Shown here one piece after another: positions 46,942 to 58,993 of a stretch of 64,000 bases of DNA (its first letter is position 1; every line of letters begins with the position of its first letter). The stretch covers positions 59,710,066 to 59,774,065 of the forward strand of contig NC_134400.1 of the NCBI RefSeq assembly GCF_050003625.1, read 5' to 3'. The translations under genes and the position numbers were made by a program. Source of the stretch: Haematobia irritans (Eukaryota; Arthropoda; Insecta; Diptera; Muscidae). The notes below the pieces were generated by a model that did no database searches, was not told the origin of the DNA, and saw nothing but the letters and a program-made list of their open reading frames with translations.

Positions 46942-48358
46942 TTGACATCGACAGTGATTCTTCCTTACTCTTAAACCGAAAGCTGACTTCACCAATTTCA
47001 AAGACTTTCCAGTCGATGTCCTATGGGTATACATCTCCCAAACTCCATATACATCAACAAAACAATCCAAAAGTACACACTTTTAAAATTTTAAATGCTA
47101 CCGATGCCAGTATTAATTTTCGACAAGAGCAAACGACTACCCAAATTAAAACACCGATTTTAATGTGTTTTATTTGTAAACTATCATTCGGAATAACTAA
47201 ATTATTTGTACTGCACGCAAATAAAGAGCACGGTATTGACTTACAAGAGTTTGAGAGGTCCTTGTTACTACGTAGAGAATACGCAAGCGCAATTATTCAA
47301 AAAAATATGGATGAAAATCCCCAGATCTCATTTCTAGAACCCGACTGCGCCGACACAAAACAATTTCTTAACGAACCAGAGAAGAAAGGTGAAACCCAAC
47401 TTTCGAGTTGTACTATGATGCAACGTGAAAATAACGAAAGCAATGACATATCATCAGATGCCACAAATACACATATGAATCCTAAGGGTAATGTTTCGTT
47501 GCAGTCTTTGTCTACCTCGTGTTCTGCTATTTCATTGCCAACTACCTCTCAAGCTAACGAAAATAAACCCCTACAATATGTTGATGATAACAATCAAGTA
47601 TCGCCGATGAATTTTGCCCGATCAATTTATGCCGATGATAAGACGCGAACCCTAACGCCACAAAATCCTTTGTTAACTCCTGCAGTGACCCCAATGGCCA
47701 TTGACATGTCGCCCAACACAACTACCGGCTCGATTCAACCCAAGAGCGAAGACAAGCTAATGGACTATTCCAGCGATAAGAATTGCACCGAAAGCGAAGA
47801 AGATAATGCATCGCTGCAGCTCGAGAAGAACGACATGTCCTGGGAACAAAAGGAAAAATTAGCCTCTGCCCTCACTAATCCATCGGTTCAATTGAGCTCG
47901 CTACATGCGTCCTGGTTTGTCCTTAGCGCTGAGCAAAATACCGGAAATGTTAAAATGATCAGTGATTTTCTGCAACAACAATTATCCGAATTACAACAAC
48001 AAAATCACTTTACATTTCCCACATGCATTGACCGATTGTCATCTATACGCAAGGGCTGCCCGCTTCACATTGATCGTAAAGGTGTAGATTGCAAGTCATG
48101 CGAATTGGCCGAGGTCAATTTGAATGTGAAAGAGCAAAAAAAGAATTCGGCTCGCAAACAGAACGTAACTTCCGGAATTACGCCCGTTCGAACGGGTAAC
48201 AACAATCAACTCTCACTAGTTCCGAAAAATATGGTTACCCATAACAATATGCGACAATGTACAATTACTTCGACAGCACCGCCAGTTACGACCAGTTTTA
48301 CCATTGGAGCTTGTTCAGATCACATCAATGGTCGTCCCTTAGATGTGGAATGCATTCG
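46942..48358 (+). CDS. zfh2: zfh2 exon with first zinc finger and Ser/Thr/Gln-rich spacer
   Basis: The acceptor TTTTTAATTTAG and donor GTGAGT give 1,417 nt, taking one base from the previous exon and leaving two. The C2H2 finger CFICKLSFGITKLFVLHANK...H at 47166-47231 is the family's characteristic first finger, followed by the conserved LLRREYASAIIQKNMDE run. A low-complexity, Ser/Thr/Asn/Pro-rich stretch of about 250 residues follows, then ALTNPSVQLSSLHASWFVLS (near 47870) and a Cys/His cluster (RKGCPLHIDRKGVDCKSC near 48044-48100). The exon ends in VECIR, whose Cys pairs with a Cys in the next exon, so an intron splits a finger. Role: nuclear DNA-binding regulator, by family. Confidence 0.95.
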
Positions 48359-48507
48359 GTGAGTTGGGGTTTTTAGTTGTTATAATTTCTCTATAAAAAC
48401 TAGATAGATAATTGTGATGAAAAACTATGTGCGGAAAGTATATACAGGAGAAAAAAAATCTTTTCTGGGGAACGAAATTTTAGAGTAAAGAATGTTTTTG
48501 TTTGTTG

Positions 48508-48749
48508 TTAACCCTCTAATGGCCCAATTTTTTGCCAGCTGATTCAATTTTAACAACACAAAAGCAAGAGAACTAAGTAAGAAAAATTTATACGGTAAAA
48601 TTCAGCATATGCTGCAAAGCCTCTTGAATCGTTTCAAATAAGTTTTCTTTTTATTTTGCTCATTTTTGTTGTCTAAAGGTGTGTTTTACCAAAAGCTTCC
48701 TTATTAAATCAAGACCGCCTAAAGGCGGGCTTGGGCATTAGAGGGTTAA
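48508..48749. mobile_element. piggyBac-type MITE in zfh2 intron
   Basis: TTAA then CCCTCTAATGGCCCAA at the left and TTGGGCATTAGAGGG then TTAA at the right, 242 bp including both TTAA. The termini differ from the CCCTTTCACTACCG family, so this is a second piggyBac-like family. Confidence 0.88.
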
Positions 48750-49229
48750 AGATATCCTTTTCTTTATGTGTACTGTAGACTTGGGAGTAATGGCTTACCA
48801 TCATTGAAGAGATACGCATACCACAGAATTTTTGCTTATGAGTAGAGCTATCTGAAACATCAGTCTGTCAATCCACATTACAAACCCGACGCTTTGGGTT
48901 CACACTCTAACAGAAGTAAACTTTTTTGCAATTATTTTGATCACATATACCTGAACCAGAAATGAGGACAAAGTAAATTTGCTTCCGTTATTTTACTCCA
49001 GTGCTCGTGCAGTTATTTTATATGATCTCAATCTGTCTCTTTTCTCATTTTATATCCCATTTTTGTGACAGAAATTATAGATTAGTATAAATAAATATAA
49101 TAAAATATCGCAACTAGGAGTATGGGATGAGTTACATTTGAGTGGTTACAAATGTATGAACCAGAAATGTCTTTAGAAATCGCCTGAATCGATTTATCAA
49201 CATTTACATGTTTCAATGATGCTACATCA

Positions 49230-49455
49230 AGAGGATTAATGCTGGTGTCATTTCGAAATGTTCCTAAATGGTTCCACCGTAGTAAGAAAAGTCTTTTGGG
49301 TTCGGTCTTTGGTATTGAGCTAAACATAAAAATCGGATAACACTCATTGGTAAGGGAAAAGTTCACCACCTGTGGTATCACAACAGACTGAATAGTCTGA
49401 GAGAATATAAAATAACGGACTGTCACTATATCCAAAGCAGTCTAACCTAACCATT
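49230..49455 (+). mobile_element. SINE-A, badly decayed
   Basis: AATGCTGGTGTCATTTC, AAGTTCACCACC..GTGGTATCACAA and GACTGAATAGTCTGAG match the SINE body and tail; the end is AGTCTAACCTAACC. The head is missing. Confidence 0.7.
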
Positions 49456-49665
49456 GTTCTTGATGACACTGGATATTGTTTCGGTGATGTTCACAATCCA
49501 AGCGTTTTCTTTTTTGTGGGTAATATCGGATGACAAAAATGTCGGTTCCAGATGAAAATAAATTGTTGTAATCATATTCAATAAAAAAAATTGTGTTTGT
49601 ATAGGATAAAAAAGAAACAAACGCATTTTAACAATAATATTTATCTTTTTCGTTTCATTTTACAG

Positions 49666-49847
49666 ATGTGAAATGATATTGAATACTGCACGACTCAATA
49701 CAAGCTCACAACAGTCAACTCGTAACTCTTGCAAAACGCTCAAATGCCCGCAATGCAATTGGCATTACAAATATCAAGAGACTTTGGAAATCCATATGCG
49801 GGAGAAACATCCAGACGGAGAGTCGGCGTGCGGTTACTGCCTGGCAG
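49666..49847 (+). CDS. zfh2: zfh2 exon with the [12 protein letters not shown] finger
   Basis: 182 nt between TTTCATTTTACAG and GTAAAT, taking one base and leaving one. It starts [13 protein letters not shown], finishing the finger begun in the previous exon, then [20 protein letters not shown] and a C-x2-C-x12-H-x4-H finger ending [14 protein letters not shown]. This block is nearly diagnostic of ZFHX3/ZFHX4/zfh2. The second Cys pair (CGYC) opens a link that continues in the next exon with HPRLARGESYSCGYKPYRC. Confidence 0.96.
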
Positions 49848-49954
49848 GTAAATCTATAATATTTCTCAATTATATATTCATTGGTTATTTACTCATAACT
49901 GAATTAAAGAAGCTATCTCTAACGATATTTACAAAAATCAAAACTCGATTCAAT

Positions 49955-50760
49955 TTCATTTCATTTCATTTCTTTATTAAATGCATTCCTACACAACAAG
50001 ATTAAAATCTTATAATTATAGTATAGGATTATTAATTTGAATAATACATTTGATTATCGTAGTAATTATAAAATAGTTTTAAAATAAATAAATACAATTA
50101 AAGTAAAATAAAAGCAATTTAACAAAGGGAGAGAACAGGAGTGGAAAATAAGAAAAATATGTTTTCGTTAAAATAACATTATGAGAATAACAAAAGAAAA
50201 AAAATATATATATATATACAAAAAAAAGATAAGATATAAATAAATAAATAAATAAATAAAAAATGATAACAATAAGAAAATGGTAGTATATCAAAAATAC
50301 ATTTTGTTAACGTTAAAAAATACATTTTGTTAACTTTAATTATTCCGAAAATATTCAGTAATTAGTCTTTTGAAACTGAAAGCGTTGGTGGTGATTTGCA
50401 GTTTATTTGGCAGTCTATTCCAGAGACGTATGACCCATATGTGATAGTGCCATTCTGATACCAACGTTCGACATCTTATATGAATAATCTTTTTCCCCCT
50501 ATTGGACCTGGCAAAATGTAACCTCTCAAATAGGTATATAGGTAACTTTAAGTTTATCGTCTTGTGTAATAAAATAAGCGCCCTTGTGTTATATAAGTTC
50601 TCTAGTGTCAACCCGTATAGCCGAGTACTGTACCCGGAAACTTTTCTTAAAAAAAAAACTACAAAATCGAGCTTGCAATAAAATTCCAGCTCACGATAAA
50701 ATCCGCGGTTGTCAACAAACTCACGTACAAGATCTTTGCATAACTTTATACAGAACACTT
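49955..50760 (-). pseudogene. 3' end of a second LINE type (ORF2 C-terminus)
   Basis: On the - strand the frame 50336-50758 includes ALILLHKTINLKLPIYLFER, FARSNRG and VIRLWNRLPNKLQ, a typical C-terminal end of jockey/CR1-type LINE ORF2 proteins, followed by FKRLITEYF and a stop. An A-rich 3' UTR of about 370 bp leads to an (AAATG)n tail at about 49955-49975. It is 5' truncated and has no RNase H, so it differs from the LINEs at 34238 and 59194. It sits in a zfh2 intron. Confidence 0.75.
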
Positions 50761-50856
50761 ATAAACCGAAAACTACATTTGGCTTCTGAGGGTCGTGGGA
50801 CCCAACTTTTATCCAATCAGCTTACAATGACACCAATATTTCCCATACAAGTTCAT

Positions 50857-52120
50857 AATGAAATACACACCCTGAGAAGAAATATGGTGACGCCAAACAT
50901 ACATCAAGAGAATAATGTTACTTTTTCACGGGTATCATGTACCCAGCAAAAAAAGAGCTTCAAAAAAAGTAGTTGGGATCCCCAATCTGTGATCCGGAAG
51001 TAGTGCAAACTTGGATCATCTCCAATGAATTTTACATGGGCTTGTCATAGGACGGAAGTACTCCCTTTTTGGATCCTTTGCATTGCTTTAGAATTTGTGC
51101 CCTGGAAGTTAATTTGAATGAAGAAATTTAAAAAGCGAAAAAAAAAATTTTAACCAATTTCACTTTTTTTCCTATATGTTTTATTAAACTATTATTTTTC
51201 TATTATCTAATTTTCACAATTTGAAAAACTTTTTCGCTCCGATCAGAGATTGAACCTGGGTTTGCTGGCACCATAACAGAACGCCTTAGCACACTCACCC
51301 ACAAACACACTTGAACGTAAAGCGCCGAAAGGTCAATTTAAATGTTTGTGATATGATCGTAATATGACACCAAGGAATAACATTCTAATTGCTCTCGAGA
51401 TGTTCTTTATTAGTATGAACGATAAAAATAAGAAAGGCAGGTTCAAATCTCACCAGCGGCAATTTTTTTTATCAAATATTTTTCTAAAAAATATTTTTTT
51501 ATGTTATGCATCGTTTTTATTTTCCGCATATATTTTCGTATAAATATATTTTTTCCATTAAAAATCAACAAAAAAAATTAAAAATTCTCGTAATTTGCAA
51601 AACCTTCTCAAAAGAACTTCCATGGAAGCGAAAAAGTCTAACGGCACAGGTTCAAATCCCAGCGGGGATTAAATTATTTTTATTATTATTATTATTATTT
51701 TTTTACTTTTTTATTAATTTTCTGTTTTTTATTTTTTATTAGTTTTCTAATTTTTTGTAAAATTTAATTGTCCAACATTTGCACTTAAAATAGCTTTTTC
51801 TAACACTTGTCCACAAGGACTGCATTGGAAGTAGAAAAAATCATTGGGGGATCCCACGATGCACTTTAGAAGAAATTTTTGTGGACTTGTCCAAAAGGAC
51901 TGCATCGGAAGTTGAAAAACCCCGATGGAGGACTCTGTGATGGGCTTTAAAAGAAATGTTTGTGGAACAACTTCCAATTTTTTTGCTGGGGTAGCATGTT
52001 TTTCGCAACCATGTTATTTTATCGAAAATTATGTATCTGATTTTGTGACAAACATGACCCATATTCTCCGTGAAAAAGTAACATAATGCTCTTGAAGCAT
52101 TTAATTTATGTTACAATCGA
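50857..52120. mobile_element. Split TIR element flanking a nested MITE
   Basis: 50857-50939 (ACCCTGAGAAGAAATATGG..., AATGTTACTTTTTCACGG) and 51994-52110 (CCATATTCTCCGTGAAAAAG, GTAACATAATGCTCTTG) are inverted to each other and are one element interrupted at a TA by 50942-51990. A related scrap is at 20690-20790. Confidence 0.65.
50942..51990. mobile_element. TIR element (CCCAGCAAAAAA) with tRNA-like modules
   Basis: CCCAGCAAAAAAAG and TTTTTTTGCTGGG are inverted ends, with TA outside (one extra G at the right). Inside is a tRNA-Leu/Ser-like module on the - strand at about 51240-51330 (box A GTGGGTGAGTGTGCTAAGG, box B GGTTCAATCTC) and two further box B-like phrases (GGTTCAAATCTC near 51442, GGTTCAAATCCC near 51649). 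No coding frame. Confidence 0.65.
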
Positions 52121-52791
52121 CATCAGTACGTTTACATTATAATCTATATCCGCAATAATAATATTTTTTCTATTGAATTATATGGTTCTTTAACGACTAT
52201 CATACTAAACATTGGTTTGTATTAAAAAAACAACATATGTAACATATATAAAAGTTTCAATAAATAAATTGCTTTTACATTATTTATTATTTTCTTCTAC
52301 TTATCAAATTATCCGTCACATCATCATACCCACACCAAATAATACATGACAATTTTATGTGTTTCTTCCCTTTGCCGCTCTTTTGTTTCTTTTACAAATA
52401 CACATTAATATGCATATTAAATAATATCTTTAACTTAAACAAAATAAATGCACTCATGAAAGTATAGATACCCACAACAAACTGTATTCATCAAGAAGAG
52501 ACATTTGGTCTCCTTTCATTCTCTCATGGTTGTGTCTTTCGTAAACTCTTTTCATCTCCATTTGTATTTCTTTGTCTAAACTCTCTATCTCTCTCTCTTT
52601 AGGCCCATACACATATTTCTTACCCATAAATGTATGAACCCCCTACTTTTTTTGTCCGTAAGGCTATGACTTCTTGAGCGTTCCATAGTTTCGTTTTTTA
52701 TACGATCTGCTTGTGCATCAAATGCGAACCTTAGGAACCACACGTTAGTTATTATCTTTTTAGAAACTAAGTTTTTCCTTTATATTTGCAG
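52121..52791. other. Rest of zfh2 intron
   Basis: AT-rich with a (CT)n stretch near 52590 and a good acceptor (CCTTTATATTTGCAG) at its end. Nothing else seen. Confidence 0.5.
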
Positions 52792-54441
52792 GACAACAGC
52801 ATCCACGACTAGCCAGGGGTGAGTCCTATTCATGTGGCTATAAACCTTATCGTTGCGAAATTTGCAATTACTCAACGACAACTAAAGGAAACCTTTCAAT
52901 ACACATGCAATCCGATAAGCACTTGAATAATGTACAAGAGCTTAATAGTTCGCATAGTATTGTCGCTGCGGCCACCTCAGCCAATGGCATTGTAAAGTTG
53001 GATACCACTGCATCGAACTATATTCACCAATACAACATGATCCGGCAACATCGTCCGCAGATTTCTCTTCCGAATTGTGAGAGTGAAAATAAATCTCTTC
53101 GTTCTACTGAATCTGAGACAAAAGCTCTAAAGAATGCCCAAAGCCTTAACGAACTCGGCTTTAGACCTAACCCGTCCTTCAGGTGCGACATGTGTAATTA
53201 TGAGACTGCAGTGGCCCGTAATTTACGGATTCACATGACCAGTGATAAGCACACGCAAAACTTATCAATACTGCAAAACAATATCAAACAAATGCAGGCC
53301 CTATCGGTACTTCAACAACAGCATAACCACAAGCAATTAGAAGATCAAACCATGGAATCCATCGGCGACCGACAATTCTCAAACTTGCCATACAATCAAG
53401 AAATAATGATGCACCTACTGCAACAAACTCCAAGTTCCTCACTAAAGATGTGTCCCGAGAAAGACGCCTCGACAGTCAATTCGGCGGAGCTAGAAAAACT
53501 CCAGCACGAATATAATTCGAGTTTGGCAACAATGCCGGAAGATTCTTCTACCATGAATTCGCTAAGCATAGAGCTCCCCTTCAAGAAGAACGATTGGCCC
53601 ACAGAGCAATTCAGCTGCTTGATCTGTGAGAATTTCAATACAAACGATATTGATGAACTTAATCAACACTTGACCCTTGATCGATCTAGTCAGTTCTCTC
53701 AAGTAGTCGATTCCAAACAATCGGCGAAATATAATTTTAGCGATCGGTCATCTTCACCCTCATGTGTATGGTCGGAGATCATGACTGTACAGAACAACAA
53801 CTACATATGTTTCCTGTGTAAATATAAAACAAATCTAAGGGCAAACTTCCAGCTGCATAGCAAAACCGATAAACATTTGCAAAAATTGAATTTCATCAAC
53901 CACTTACGAGAGGGCGGAGTCCATAATGAGAGCAAGTTGAAGTATTACCAACAGCAACACCATCAGAAAGGAATATATCCAATGCAAATTAAATGCAATT
54001 GCTGTGACTTTTTCTCCAACTCCATCCAACAACTTAAAGTCCACACTAAAAATCCCCATCATGAGACTATGAGAGTTACCTTCCAATACCTTAATGTTCT
54101 GCTGAGGAAGGACAACGAGAGTAGTAATTCTGCCATGGATACATTCGCAGGTGATGAGCCATCAAGAGATAGGATTGACAAAACCACCACGTTGAGTTCG
54201 AAGAGAGCACTATTCTGCAAATTGTGTAATACAACCTTGCCCTCACTCATCAATATGATACACCATGTGAAGGCTTTACATTATCTGCAAGTCGACAATG
54301 TAATTCGCTTGGATGAGGGTGACGAGCAGCGTACTGAATGTAGATTGGATGACTTCTTTAAGTTATGTGAAGTGGATGAGTCTGATAGGAATATTCAAAA
54401 TGGGGCTTCACGTGAACTCAACTACAATGCTGCAGAAACAG
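52792..54441 (+). CDS. zfh2: zfh2 exon with four to five C2H2 fingers
   Basis: 1,650 nt, taking two bases to complete a codon and leaving one; donor GTAAGT. It opens with QQHPRLARGESYSCGYKPYR, then finger CEICNYSTTTKGNLSIHMQS..H (52854-52922). Further fingers: CDMCNYETAVARNLRIHMTS..H (53184-53252); a degenerate CLIC...H near 53615; CFLCKYKTNLRANFQLHSKT..H near 53808; CNCCDFFSNSIQQLKVH near 53994; CKLCNTTLPSLINMIHHVKA..H near 54217. The first two are the most conserved in ZFHX proteins. Linkers are Gln/Ser-rich. The single open frame over 1.65 kb in AT-rich DNA is strong evidence of coding. Confidence 0.96.
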
Positions 54442-54632
54442 GTAAGTCTAAAACAATAGTAATAAATAGTTTTAAGTAGCGAGATTCGTTTTACTTCAAT
54501 TACACAATTATTGGTAGCGCAAATTAAACCTTATTTTTTCAAATGTTTGATAATTTATTCCGAAGAAAAATGTAACAGAGTAATCAATAGATACTCGCCA
54601 TTATTTTTTCCCCTTTCTGTCCCCATACGGAT

Positions 54633-54866
54633 ATGGCGACGAAAAAACGATTAGTTTTTTACTCAATTCGCGAATTGACCCAATTGTTGGCTGCCTTTCC
54701 AAATTGTCGTGCTCTTCCAAACATTATGGCCGTTTATCGAGCAATGCTTGCCTCAAACGCACCAATTGACCTCATTAAAAAGCTTCTGAGATCGTTTCGC
54801 TTGGTTGCAGCAATACTGATATCAATTAACAAATTTAATTTCTACAAAATTAATTCGATCAATTAA
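54633..54866 (+). other. 77-codon open frame inside a zfh2 intron, unassigned
   Basis: Starts MATKKRLVFYSIRELTQLLA and includes PNCRALPNIMAVYRAMLAS. It is more GC-rich and more protein-like than most short frames here, but it has no recognised family and lies inside a 464-bp intron. It could be a small nested ORF, an element scrap or chance. Confidence 0.25.
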
Positions 54867-54905
54867 CACAAATAACACTGTATTTCTTTGCTTTTTCTAT
54901 TTCAG

Positions 54906-56533
54906 AACCAAGCCAACCAAATCAGAGTGCTGAAAAGAACGTGGACACTGCAGGGTATGATTCTGCTGGATCAAGCTCTGTAACAACGGACCAAAGAGAT
55001 ACAAGTTCAAATATGGTATATTTCGACAACGACGGCGGAGATTTATCCAGCCTAATTTACCGATGCTTTCATTGTCCCTTCTCTGCGTACAATAAGCACG
55101 ATATGAAATTGCACGTGGATTTGATGCATCCAGATAAAGGAAATGGAGAATTAGTTTTTCAATCGCCAAACAATATCAATTCTGCTTCTCCAGATTCCGC
55201 GGGAAAACAAGAAATCCTTTCTGGTGGTGAATTCAATGATAGTGACTCTCAAAGTTCTATGCAAACTGCTAGCGAAAAGAGCAATGTGAACAGGGAGGAG
55301 AAGCCCAGCAGTGTTAATACCTTTCCTCAACATATACAATGCCCACTTTGCCACGATGTATTTATGGATGTTCAAGAGTTCGATATTCATTTGTTGAACC
55401 TACACAGTGTCGGCAGAGATGGACTGATTCGCCTCATCACTCAACTACGATCACTTGTGGCAAAAGAGACCGACACGAATGTTGCCAAGGAAGCTAAGAT
55501 TCCAAGCACGGATATAAGATTATCCCACAGTACAAACCCAACGGAACCTCTTGAGCAATCTACCGATATCTACTGCTGCCAACAATGTGACTCTGTTTTC
55601 AAACGAGAACAGCAGTTGCTCATGCACGCCCAACAAATGAAGCACTACATAATAAAACAGGGAGAATACCTCTGTCTGGCCTATAACGCCACACCGAATA
55701 GCTGCAATCTCCGCTTCCCAACTCCCGCTGCCATGTTCACCCACTACAACGATAAACATATCAATTTAGTTATTTCAGAGCGACACGTCTATAAGTATCG
55801 TTGTAAGCATTGCTCACTGGCTTTCAAAACACGAGAGAAACTATCAACACATCTTGTATATCACACCATTCGCGATACAACCAAGTGCAGAATATGCATG
55901 CGCAGTTTCCGCACTGTACAGGCCCTCGAGAGTCATATGGAATTAGCCCATAACGAAACTAGAAATGTATTCAAATGTGCTGAAGAAGCTGAGATGGAAA
56001 CCAAGATGACGCGAGATGAAAATAACTTATTTGTGGTTCCTTCGCCAGATCCAGTTCGAACAGAGTTACAAACGTCATCTACTCCCTCAGCTGAGCAGGA
56101 GCCATTAACAACTGTGATAACAGAGCCCGCAAAGACACGTCAACCCGAAACGGATGAGTTACTCCAAAACTTTAGTCACAAGCCGAACACAAGTGCCGAA
56201 GAAATGAGCACTTTACACAATTTGCAGAAAATAGCTACTGCAGCGGCTGCATCAGGATTTGCCTTAAATCCTGTTGAGATGTTAAACATAATACAATTCC
56301 ATCATCTCATGTCTCTCAATATAATGAACTTGACACCTCCGTTGTTAATCAGTGGAACGAATGCTGTGCCCTCGGGAAATGCAATGTCTGTGACTCCGGA
56401 TACTGGACAAAGCGATACTATGCCAATGGAACATCGAAGAACACCTCCATTAGAGAAGACAACAACACCGGTGCCATTTGAAGCTCAGAATACGAAATAT
56501 AAAAAAAATGTCCCAGTAGTCACAAATCCACAG
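54906..56533 (+). CDS. zfh2: zfh2 exon with five to six C2H2 fingers
   Basis: The acceptor TTTTTCTATTTCAG is strong; the exon takes two bases and ends in phase 0 at a weaker donor (CAG then GTCTGT). If that donor is not used the frame meets a stop at 56561-56563. Fingers: CFHCPFSAYNKHDMKLHVDL..H near 55063; CPLCHDVFMDVQEFDIHLLN..H near 55340; CQQCDSVFKREQQLLMHAQQ..H near 55576; an atypical CLAYNATPNSC...H; CKHCSLAFKTREKLSTHLVYH near 55803; CRICMRSFRTVQALESHMEL..H near 55888. The C-terminal part is Thr/Pro-rich. The remaining fingers and homeodomains must lie past the window. Confidence 0.92.
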
Positions 56534-56944
56534 GTCTGTATAAATTTCAATTTTATTTATTAATTTCATACCAATACAACAAAAATAAATTCTTAAAGCC
56601 AGTATTGCATTATTATGTTGAAAAATTTTGATAGGTTACAATATATTATAATTTTTATTGATAGTAACAGTTTTAGTTTAGGAATTGAAAAATTACGCTG
56701 TGTGTTGATATATCCAATACGATTGTATACCATATAAACATATCTAAAGGCTGATATATCCCATTTTGTGGAGAAAAAAGATAGTTAAAACCCATAAAAA
56801 TTAGTTATGGATCAAGTACAATGAATTATGATCAATATAATACTGATATCGAGGAAAATTTGTCTATTTGAAATATCGGTCATGGACCCCAGAATCATTC
56901 CTTGGTCTAACACTGGCTGCGCTTAGTAAAGTACATTCACTGAA

Positions 56945-57035
56945 AATATTTTTATGTGTGGTCGTAACTGGGATTGAACCATGACACTTTGTATACAATG
57001 TGGGCTTGCTAACCATTGCACCATGGTTGCTTCCA
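56945..57035 (-). mobile_element. SINE-A head fragment
   Basis: GGGATTGAACC and GCTAACCATTGCACCATGG are boxes B and A of the SINE-A tRNA-like head on the - strand. The body is absent, so only the 5' part is left. Confidence 0.65.
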
Positions 57036-57664
57036 TGGTATATATAAGATTTTCACATATATAGAACCAATCTTCTAAACGATTGGATATCATCGTTCAC
57101 CTTAAAAATATGCATAAAATATACATTATGATACCTGATTCATAGTTATGCAATCGGAAACAGTTATACGAGGGTTGCCTTTTATATTTCCGCAATGGGC
57201 AACCGTTATCAGTTGCAATCGGCTAATTGACAGCTCTAGCGTAATCTTGACATTTTTGAGGTTATTCGTACTCAGAAGATCTTGACATTCGAATGCTATT
57301 TGTGTTGTTTACAGCCAAATTTAAAGATTTATCTCGTGAATCTCTTAACATTTTAGTGCAATTATTTTTTAAAACTTTCGAGGTGGATTAACTCAACACC
57401 AGTGCATCTATGTACTCACTTCAATTTTTGGCGACGAAGGTATGGTGAATTGAACCGAGATCGTAATTCACTCCAAGACGAATTTCGTGAAGGTCGTCCA
57501 AAATCAGTTGTTTTTCCGGAAACCATTTATGTTGTGCGCCAAATGATATGAAAAGATATGACAAAATGATATGAAAAGATATGACAAAATATTTTGAGAC
57601 CAGCGTACATTCAATATTGCATGAACATTTGATGGTCAAAAATATTTATTCGCGTTGGATCCCA

Positions 57665-58993
57665 CACCCTAAAAAAAATCGCATCTCTAACTTATGTCCC
57701 AAACATATTTTGCAGGAAGCACATATATTATTGGATACTGCCGAAACATTAATATGTTTTTTTATGTGAACATATTATATGTTTGGAAGCATTTTGAGCC
57801 CAAACATATTATATGCTTGGAAGAATTTTCCCCAAAGAAGAATGTGCTCATTCCCTCACATAATTTTTACTGCCTCGAAATTTTTTAGTTCTTGGCACCT
57901 TTTCTGTAATACAAATAATGTTGAAGAAATTATTCAATTTTATAAATTTTACCTTTCGCCTAAATAATTTTATAATATACACATAAATTTATTTATGCGT
58001 GAACAGTTTTTTACTAGCATTTAACACCATTTTAAATGCATTTAAAACTGTTTTGTACTTAATTTCATTTTTACCTTTAAGGCCGGTATTAAGTTGCCTT
58101 TTACTTTTCTTTAATAATTAATTTTAAAGGAAATAAACTTTTTCAATTGTTTTAGCTGCAAAACTCGAACTTAATGCCCGCTTTTATATTTGAAGGTGTG
58201 CGTCAAGTCCTCTTGGACTACTTATTAATAAAGAGGAACTAAACTTTGTTTTTATACATTTTACTGTATAATTTTTCAATATTTCCTCCTTTGTTCATTT
58301 TACTGTTATTTTATGAAGATCCCTTTGTAACTTTTGTATATTTTCCACCGTTTTTTTAATATCCTTTGTCTGAATATTTGGACTTACTCTTCGTACGATC
58401 CGATTTCTTTTAACGAACCAAGAAAAAAATTGTGCCCATAATGCCAAAGTGATGAACAAAACACATGTCCACACATACATAAAATGCTGCTCTCAAGCCG
58501 AAAACACATGCAGTTTTTTTTTCAAATGTCTATTCTTTTTACTCCGAATACTCATTCTAATATTCAAATTAAATAATATTTAGCCTTAGGCATATCAAAT
58601 TTTTGACCTGATCATAATACAGTTTTCCGAAACAACATACAAGCGGTTTCACAGAAATTGCTCTCTTTTGATTCTCTCGCTGTGTTATGTTGATATCTTT
58701 GGTCAACCCTCCCGGTTTCCATCTCTATTTCTTTCTCTATACTATCTCTCTCTCTGTCGCTCTCTGAATAAAATATCACAACATATATATGTATACTCGA
58801 AATTTGTAAATTTATATATGTTGACATTCACATTTATTAGTTTTATGAAACATTCATGCCCCAAACATAATATATTCTAACATATTAACATATGTGTCCC
58901 AAACATTTAGTTTTAGTTTAGGAACATTGCATGTTTGCACTTATATATATTGTGTTTAAAAATTGTGCCCGAATATGAAAAACATATTTTTCT
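57665..58993. mobile_element. TIR element inside the mariner
   Basis: It sits exactly between SRWIPH and NLSIAQQN of the mariner frame, with CACAC on both sides as likely duplication. Its ends (CACCCTAAAAAAAATCGC; TTTTTCTAACAGTG) are loosely inverted. It includes CATATTATATG motifs, an AGGTGGGTATTAAG MITE scrap near 58080-58190 and a (CT)n tract near 58740. A homologue lies inverted at 6606-8560. Confidence 0.7.

Noticed and set aside
47016..48362. Stand-alone gene starting at the Met at 47016
   Set aside because: The frame is open upstream to an acceptor at 46941 and the finger at its end needs the next exon; it is an internal zfh2 exon.
53396..54253. - strand frames opposite zfh2 exons (53396-53638, 53904-54086, 54059-54253)
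   Set aside because: Shadows of the + strand coding exon with no domains of their own.
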